Under the pieces are notes generated by a model. It did not search any database and was not told the DNA's origin. It worked only from the letters and a program-made list of their open reading frames with translations. A stretch of DNA of 64,000 bases from NCBI GenBank assembly GCA_949752745.1, contig OX457027.1, positions 59,856,859 to 59,920,858 on the forward strand, read 5' to 3'. The translations under genes were made by a program, and so were the position numbers. Below are positions 56,842-64,000 of the stretch, in pieces. The stretch comes from Protula sp. h YS-2021 (lineage: Eukaryota > Annelida > Polychaeta > Sabellida > Serpulidae). The stretch's first letter is position 1, and every line of letters begins with the position of its first letter.

Positions 56842-57015
56842 AAGCCATGTAACACATGAAATTGTTACACGGCCTGGGCAAATAGTGTAATCCGTGTAAC
56901 ACATGAAATTGTAACACGGCTGGGGCAAATAGTGGAAGCCATGTAAGACATTAAATTGTTACACGGCTGGGGCAAATAGTGCAATCCATGTAACACATGA
57001 AATTGTTACAAGGCT
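56842..57015. repeat. ~52-bp tandem repeat with internal inverted arms
   Basis: Three and a half copies of a unit containing CCGTGTAACACATGAAAT, then TGTTACACGG, then a GGGGCAAATAGTG-like spacer. A diverged relative is at about 56596-56640. Within units, CCGTGTAACA and TGTTACACGG are inverted copies around CATGAAAT. Confidence 0.88.
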
Positions 57016-57255
57016 TCTGTAAAAGTATGATACGACTGGCCGATTACGGGACTTTTTACTGTCTTTCTGGTTACAAATAATTGTGATAACTGCATGTGGA
57101 TTTCGCGTTCTGGTAGAGATTGAAAAATTATTGAATTAAAAATCGGCCAATCGGATTGCGCCATTTACCCAAATTATACAACAATACTTAATGTTGACTC
57201 ATAGTAAGTTCATATCTGCTAATAATTATTGTTTCCCTGAAGTGCGTTATTATAA

Positions 57256-57432
57256 AACAGCTGACCTCTGAGGGGATCCGTTTGTTATATATAAACACAG
57301 AGCGGATGGATATTTTAAAAAGCAGTTCCTCTTTTTTTTACGAGTATTGTCTTCGCGGATTCCCCAGTGGGTCTGCTGAGTACAAATGTGTTACACACAC
57401 CAGGTCAAACTGTAGAGGCTGGTTCTTGGACA
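57256..57432 (-). mobile_element. Short inverted-repeat element (MITE-like)
   Basis: Reverse-orientation copy of the element at 23524. It starts AACAGCTGACCTCTG, continues ACACAGAGCGGATGGATATT, and ends near AGAGGCTGGTTCTTG. About 177 bp, non-coding. Confidence 0.8.
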
Positions 57433-60099
57433 ACAACGCCTGAGGTATGGCATTTAAAACGGCGCTCGTTTAAACTTCTAGCTGCGCTTTTTTCATAAAG
57501 GGTCATAATGCGTTCATACACAACACTACCAGTCATTTTTTTTATTGTCATTTCAGATATAACCGGGACATATTTAACAATACTAGCCAAACTGAGAGTT
57601 ACTGAAATTACTGCAAATGACATTTTTTGTTGTTGCTGAACAACCATAAATATTCGTGTATCCCATTCGTCATAGCAAGGAATCAATTATATTTGAAGTA
57701 TCGGTCACTCCTTTTTCTTTTTTTCTTAACAGTTTTTCAATTTGCAGTTTAGATTTAAGAAATATTAAGAATTCAGTGAAATATATTTCCCTATTTTAAA
57801 ATGGCATCTATGTATGAATATACTTGCCTGTACTAAGGCAAAGTAAACAGCGAACTGAAGGTGTTATTCAACGCAACCACTCTTTACTAATCCAAGCATC
57901 TTTTTCCTTGTGTCAAAGGCAAATTCATTTACATTAAAATCATTTTTCATATAAAATTTTCCAGTAGAGTCCAATATAATTTTACTTTTTCCTTTTACAC
58001 TACCAGTCAACTTAAATGTGTGTGCCATAAGGTTCTGTTCCAAAACCTGATATAGGTACATGCACAGATAAGGATCTCGTTCGGAACATCCTCCCGTGTG
58101 CCTTTTCCCGTGAATCCTGTGTACATCGTCTGAATTATCTTTTATAGTTAATTAAATGGCTTTGAAAAACACTTAATAGTTGTCATTTGCAAATGGCTCC
58201 TCTGTTGGGTGGGGGTTAGGGGTGCATTCGCATTAAAACGCAAGATATGACTGAAAAAAATCGCGCAATAATTTTGTCATGACCACGGTATGACCCGGAA
58301 AAACTTTCTAATCTTAATGTGCATTTCGTTTGTACAATGCCAACGATTATCCTGGAGGCTGATTGAAGATTTACAAATTGGGGCAGTTGAACGGGTTGAA
58401 AAAAGGGGGGCAGGTGTCCAGGGGGATGGGGCAAGTGACCGGGGGAAGGCAAGTGACCGTTTACCTTAACAAATACATCACAGCTGATGGGTGTTGTATA
58501 ATAGGCGTTGTTTTTTTTAAAGACTTGGTATGGTTGTCATTTTAACATATCTTCATTATCGTCATGACATATGTGCAAGGTGAAAGCTGTGGGGAAGTAC
58601 AGAAAAAAAACCAAGATTATGTTTCCTGCCCTTTATTAAAATAAGACAATAATTGTTTTTCATAAACATTTTGCCACACTTTATTATTGTCCCCTTTGAA
58701 CAACTGAACAGGAAAGGCTTAACTATGCAATGTTTCTTCAAAGCATCAAGAAAAGTTGGCTAAATTTGACCAACATTAAACACTTGAATTAATAACCATT
58801 AATAACCAGTTTTTATTGGTTTCTAAACAACTTCTCACGAAATTTTGTTTACAACACATCTCAAGGAGCATTGCTGATGATACCGATTTGGTTCACTTCA
58901 GTGATGCCTTCTGAATAACTGTGTTTGTCACGGTTAAAAGATAAAAAAATAGTGTTTTCTGTTGTCAGAAAATCCCGAGTTGCGTAGCAATGAGGGCTTT
59001 CTGACATCGAAATGCATTACTAAATCTAACAATAGACTGTTAATAGTTATAACATTAAACTGACTGTGCATTGTGTCCAACAAACAGCTTATGTTATTCC
59101 GTTCAACTCACAAATAAGTATTGTACTCAAGTAATCTCCATTAAGACTTCTCAGAATGTGCCAATTCGTCAAGAAAGGATCAATGAACATTTGCTGTTTG
59201 ACATTTATGCCTTAAAACCAAAAACAAATCACAAGCGATCAATTACAAATCAATTGTTTATTGGAACTGTGTAGAATAAGATTAACAAAATATTCCAATC
59301 TTTCGATTCACTTGAGTGTTATAGTGGTTAAGATATTCGCAAGCCAAAGATTTGCCAGTCTAAATCTGTCTGGGTGCGTTTTATACGAGCCTATAAATCA
59401 AGTTTTCATTAAACCCTTAACGCCAAAGGAGCTACTGCCTTTGAATAAGAAATCATGTGACCGGGACGACGAAATTCGATGAGACACCATTCTTACAACA
59501 GATTGAAAATTAGGCATCCAGACCTAGGTCACGGTCGGTGCGTACGCACTGCGCACAGGGGAAGGGGGGTGGAGTTCAGGGCTGCTGCATACGTACGCAT
59601 TTTTTCAAACATATCTCAAGCATATTTTTTATGTAATGAAATAACCTAACACATCGATTTACAAACTAAATATTATGCGCTTTTTAGTGCAATGGTTATT
59701 TTATTTACATTTTAATGTGTGTTGGCATGTACTTTCAATTTTGCGAGTACTACTTTTTAAAGCATGGATTCCTTCACACAAAACACAATTTAAAACAAAT
59801 TGATATTTTTTCAATATAGCACAACATATTGCGTACGTGCGTACAGAGTAGGAGGGTCTAGACAAATGCAAACGCATTGCGCACAGGGGTAGGGCGGGGG
59901 GGGGGGGTGTCAAAAATTGATAAATTTTGGCGTACGTACTTAATGGATGGCACCTAAGTAGAGGGGGTGCTCGTACTCCTTGCTCTTTTCGGTGGGTTAG
60001 ACAAAAGTGATATAAAAATATAGATTTTCAAAACCCATAAGCCCTGCTCATTGATTGGATCAATTAAAACAGAATGCTTAAAAATAATGTTTAAAAGTC

Positions 60100-60220
60100 A
60101 TCTGGCCCAAATTTCACACTTTTCACTTGTGGGTTAAATGTCTCTGATCCAAATGTCCCTGGCCCAAACGTCACCGGCCCATATGTCGCCAGCCTAAATG
60201 TCTCTGGACCAAATGCCACG
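60100..60220. repeat. 15-bp tandem repeat, about seven degenerate copies
   Basis: Unit close to CCAAATGTCTCTGGC. On the minus strand it reads as a five-residue repeat of the type TFGPE, but the frame is short and the array is probably a simple minisatellite. Confidence 0.8.
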
Positions 60221-60720
60221 AATTCGAAAATTAGCGTGAATTCGTGACTGAGAAAACACGCAAGAAACAATGGGGAAGTCACCAACCATGAAACACAAAG
60301 GGAATCTGGATACTTTGTTTTGTGACAATTCTCATTTCAGCTTTCGAAATTCCCCACTCTTTTGCCGGCTTTGAGGTTTTAACGCCAACGATTTTCCCAG
60401 GTGTTAAAAATCGAAATGTAGGCGCCAAAGCCCTGGTAATGTTAAAAAATGTCAAAGATTAATTATAAACCAAAAATGTTCTTAAGTTGAAATCAAGATA
60501 TATCGGCATTCTGGAGTGTGGTTTTAGTAGAAGTGCTCCCGAGAAGGTAATTTTTCACGAATGTTAATTGTTCAGGTGGTAAAACGAATTTTCTGGGCTT
60601 TAATTTAATGCTTAACGCCACAAATTTTTCATTTAAGCCAAGAGAGGAGAAAAACTGTATGAATAGACCGGGTTGTGGGGACTGCACACAGGCAGGGGAA
60701 ACGCTTAATCCGTTGTTTTA

Positions 60721-60898
60721 AACCAGCTGACCTCTGAGCAGATCTGTCTGTTATGTATAAACACAGAGCGGATGGATATTGTGAAAAATCAGTTCCTCTC
60801 TTTTATTTGTATTATTATCACGGAGTCGCAAGTGGCAGTGCGGAGTGAAAAGGTGTTACACACAACGGGCCAAACTGCCGCAGAGGTTGGCTGTTAGA
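60721..60898 (-). mobile_element. Short inverted-repeat element (MITE-like)
   Basis: Begins AACCAGCTGACCTCTG, includes ACACAGAGCGGATGGATATT, identical over 20 bp to the copy at 57256, and ends CAGAGGTTGGCTGTTA. Inverted ends are about 15 bp, with weaker similarity extending inward. Confidence 0.82.
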
Positions 60899-61076
60899 CT
60901 GCAACGCGCAAGCATCATTTCATATCGCACCACCTTCCTGTGAATATTGCTTTGTATTTCTTTGGTATCGAGGTATCGACAATTTTATGTGTGACACCAT
61001 TAAAATATCTTTGTTTTCAAACGTATGTTAGTACTTGCATATAATGAATTTCTATCTCGATAATCTATTATAACAC

Positions 61077-61082
61077 TTTAAT
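61077..61082 (-). terminator. Possible ATTAAA polyadenylation signal of the PAN/LDLa gene
   Basis: ATTAAA on the minus strand about 350 bp beyond the stop codon, past the TA run. Position only. Confidence 0.25.
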
Positions 61083-61194
61083 CTGCAAATGAAACAGGAA
61101 CCAATACACAACTGCATTCAATATATCTCGGTTTTTATATTGAGCATCTTGTGTCCTGTTCTTTAGGCTTCTGGTTTGAATGGGCTTACCGTGT

Positions 61195-61352
<158 letters not shown>

Positions 61353-61434
61353 ATAAAATGCATTAAACCTGACTTTTCAAATGCTGCTTTTAACAAATCC
61401 ACAACTAAGAATTTGCTTTTATCAACCAAACTCT

Positions 61435-62298
61435 TTAAAACAACCAGTTCATGTTTGACAGGTGTCGTTGTAAAAGTAGTCTCTTTTTCGAGCGCCGCAG
61501 TTTTCCTAATTTGCAATGTTTTTCATCGCTGGCATCTAGGCAATGAGAAATTCCGTCACAAACGTGACGTTCTGCGAGACACCGAAAGTGACCGTCACAC
61601 TGGAACCAGTGGTCTTGCAAACGGCAGATCAGGGGCACCATTGGCTTGGCATTCGTCCCACAGTATTTCTCGTCACTGTTGTCAAAGCAATCAGTCTCCA
61701 AATCGCACAGAAATGTCTCTGGAATGCAAACACCCGTGTCGTGGCACTTGAAACACTCTTTATCGCTGTCTGTGACGTCACCATGGTCATCGCCATCTTG
61801 CGGATAATCGTTGAGATAATACGGATCAGCTGAGCAATATTTTTCGTCGCTCTCGTCCTTGCAATCCGAATTTCCGTCACATTTCCAGTGGATAGGAATA
61901 CACTTGCTGGAATCGTTGCACAGGAAACATTCATCTATTTCGTTTTCTATTTCATTCGTGCAAGTTTTCTCGTAGTAATCCAAATTCCAATGTGCTCCGA
62001 ATGATTCGGGTTGGGAATGCCGATCTTCCGTGCTTAAATAACAAGCGTGTTGTTTCGAATCGTAATCGAATGAGTGGCATTCCCAGAACAACTGGTAAAG
62101 ACACTGTGCCTTGCATTCGTCGAGAGTCGTGCGAACTTTTGTGAGTTTATTATGGCCGTACAAAATATGCCTCGCATGAATTTCGAACTTACAGCCAGTA
62201 TCGGGTGCGAACTTTTCGCCCCTTTTATGAGTTTGCTTGGCATATCCAGGAATTATCACTGAAAACGCAGTGACCCAAAGAATAAATCCACCCTTCAT
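61435..62298 (-). CDS. Secreted protein with one PAN/apple domain and three LDLa repeats
   Basis: A single 287-codon frame. The start ATG has A at -3 (gttaacaaaATGAAG). Residues 1-20 ([20 protein letters not shown]) are a signal peptide. Residues 36-113 form a PAN/apple-type domain with cysteines 36, 62, 66, 74, 86 and 113 and the [16 protein letters not shown] core. LDL-receptor class A repeats span 124-155, 182-213 and 225-262, each closing with the calcium-binding SDEKYC or SDEKHC motif. An acidic linker (Asp/Tyr-rich, 156-180) separates the first two, and a basic tail ends the protein. PAN and LDLa modules bind proteins or lipoproteins outside the cell; the ligand is unknown. All domains sit in one exon, which is unusual. 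A membrane-bound isoform spliced past residue 262 cannot be excluded. Confidence 0.93.
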   Translation of the reverse strand: MKGGFILWVTAFSVIIPGYAKQTHKRGEKFAPDTGCKFEIHARHILYGHNKLTKVRTTLDECKAQCLYQLFWECHSFDYDSKQHACYLSTEDRHSQPESFGAHWNLDYYEKTCTNEIENEIDECFLCNDSSKCIPIHWKCDGNSDCKDESDEKYCSADPYYLNDYPQDGDDHGDVTDSDKECFKCHDTGVCIPETFLCDLETDCFDNSDEKYCGTNAKPMVPLICRLQDHWFQCDGHFRCLAERHVCDGISHCLDASDEKHCKLGKLRRSKKRLLLQRHLSNMNWLF

Positions 62299-63632
62299 TT
62301 TGTTAACAAATGCATGAAATATTAATTTTTTTTTTTTTTAATTAGTGTTGACACTATTAATTTGTTTTCTTGCGTTTTTATCCCTGTAACTGGCAATTAT
62401 GACTTAACTAATTTGTGGGCAATCTCCTCTGAAGGTCCATTTCTATATAATACTTGTGAAATATTTGCCAGTGAATCAGCAGACCAAAAATGGTCCGCAC
62501 ATTTCCTCATTCCACGGATGAAAGTAATATCTTTTAAACAGCAAGTGACAATGTTACGTATCTGCCTTTGTTCTCACTTCCGGGGGTTTCGTCAACATTA
62601 AGTCGATTTATTTACTTCTGATAGTGACATAAAAATGTCCAGTAAGTGGCATATTTCGAAAATATCAAGGACATCTCTCCCACATCGAACAACTATATCC
62701 CAGTTTAGTCATCTAATTTATTAAACACATGATTTAGTTTCTACAAACAATAATATTCAAATTCCGAAGCTATTTGGAAACCCGCATATTTATTTCTAAC
62801 TTGCAATATGTTACAGTTTCTGTTTTTAAATTCCACCGATTTAAAAGGCATTTTTGGCAGAGTGTATTCGCAAAATTATTGTACATAGTTCTAAATGTGC
62901 AACTGAATATGAACCACACCATGTAAACATCATAACAATTACGCCTTGAGAAAAATTTAAAATAGTTATTTGCCAACTCTTTTCAAAGGCCATTTTTAAA
63001 AGCTATTCAAGTAAACAAGTTTATGGGCAAGTTAAGTTAACAGTTAAATAAAATATCACTGAAATAATTTAAAAGACCTTTAAAATTCAACATGAATTTT
63101 GTTAAACAGGGTAAATAACATCCTCTAAATAAAAAATATCAAACTAGTTTTATGTATAACAGCTATCATATGAAAACATATAATTAAAAAAGCAGTTAAT
63201 TAATAAAAATTTCAAGGCCAATGAAAACAAAAATAACTGGTGTACAATGGATTTTGTACTGATTCTCGCTTCTTTCAAAGATGTCTACTCTTTACTCTTA
63301 TAAGTAATAAATAATTTAAATATTTATATAATATACACATTTTTTTGTTAATATGTGGTCTGTAAAGGTTGCCGTGCGTTTCATGGGCTTTCGATATCAG
63401 CGTGATACTACGATGGAGCTGGGGTGTCAATGAAGAAGGCCTTTACTTGTAGCGTTGGAAAGACTTCTGGCGGTCTGTACGAGGTCGTAATTACAATATA
63501 TTTTTTTTGTTATCACTCTTCCGGAGACAAATCAACGCCGACAGAATAATTGCTATGGACACTGTTTTTGTTAAATATTTTTATTTAAGAATGTAGTGCT
63601 CTGTTAAAACTATTCCTTTAGATGAGACAAAT
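62299..63632. other. Upstream flank of the PAN/LDLa gene, nothing coding seen
   Basis: A+T-rich, with a 13-T run close to the ATG (62326-62339). No exon or clear core promoter motif was recognised. Confidence 0.5.
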
Positions 63633-63993
63633 CTATCGTTTTATTTTCGTAAAACGCGCTTTTACGAGTAAAAGCGCAATTCGCGTTCTCCACTTTAGAT
63701 GGGTTCCCTTCCGGTAAATAATACCACGCAAATAAAAATGAAATTTTTCCTTGTGAATAGAATGGTCCCTCTACTCTCCATCCTGTCTTCCCTCCATCTC
63801 CAGCCAATCAGCAAGCGAGAACGATAAGACTTACGTCATTCGAAGACATCAATCATTCCCTTCAAGCCCCAAAAAGTGGTGACAACGCACCCAGGCTTGT
63901 TGCGGGTTGGCTGGGAGGGAAGATAGGCTAAAGTGGAGAACGCGAATTGCGCTTTTACTCGTAAAAGCGCGTTTTACGAAAATAAAACGATAG
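63633..63993. mobile_element. Perfect 66-bp inverted repeat flanking a 229-bp centre
   Basis: Arms 63633-63698 and 63928-63993 are exact reverse complements over 66 bp. Each arm itself contains a near-palindrome GCGCTTTTAC/GAGTAAAAGCGC. The centre has no transposase, but carries CCAATCAG and TTACGTCATT. It is best explained as a MITE or foldback element; sequence beyond the right edge is needed to find the duplicated target site. Confidence 0.8.
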
Positions 63994-64000
63994 TTTTACT

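Overview
The window is animal genomic DNA. Protein-coding sequence is sparse, every reliable gene but one is split by GT-AG introns, and the non-coding DNA is full of microsatellites, minisatellites, short inverted-repeat elements and long G or C runs. The gene content (a eukaryotic cytosolic glutaminyl-tRNA synthetase, a secreted PAN/LDL-receptor-A protein and a predicted GPI-anchored cysteine-rich protein) and the style of the repeats, notably roughly 150-bp tandem cores next to CCGT/CTGT tetranucleotides, suggest a marine lophotrochozoan, most likely a mollusc and perhaps a gastropod. That assignment is inference; no search was possible.

Layout: (1) 2,015-36,136, plus strand: the 3' eighteen coding exons of glutaminyl-tRNA synthetase (QARS1). 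They join in one uninterrupted frame of 632 codons plus a stop. The N-terminal domain must lie upstream of the window. Introns of 8.9 kb and 13.3 kb hold most of the repeats. (2) 36.6-44.1 kb: intergenic, with a 1.4-kb 27-bp minisatellite and several tandem or hairpin-headed elements. (3) 44,195-52,863, minus strand: a six-exon gene that no single long open frame reveals. It encodes a 276-residue protein with a signal peptide, two six-cysteine domains that share the same intron position, a polar stalk and a C-terminal hydrophobic GPI-type signal. (4) 52.9-61.4 kb: intergenic, with two short inverted-repeat elements and tandem arrays. (5) 61,435-62,298, minus strand: a single-exon secreted protein with one PAN/apple domain and three LDLa repeats. 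(6) 62.3-64.0 kb: upstream DNA ending in a perfect 66-bp inverted repeat.

QARS1 and the GPI-type gene converge tail to tail. The two minus-strand genes both encode cell-surface or secreted proteins, but nothing in the sequence links their functions. The strongest new observation is the hidden six-exon gene. Other points worth a second look are a degenerate partial copy of a QARS1 exon in the adjacent intron, a dispersed inverted-repeat element family with one nested copy, a tandem element carrying palindromic nuclear-receptor-type half-sites, and the perfect inverted repeat at the right edge.
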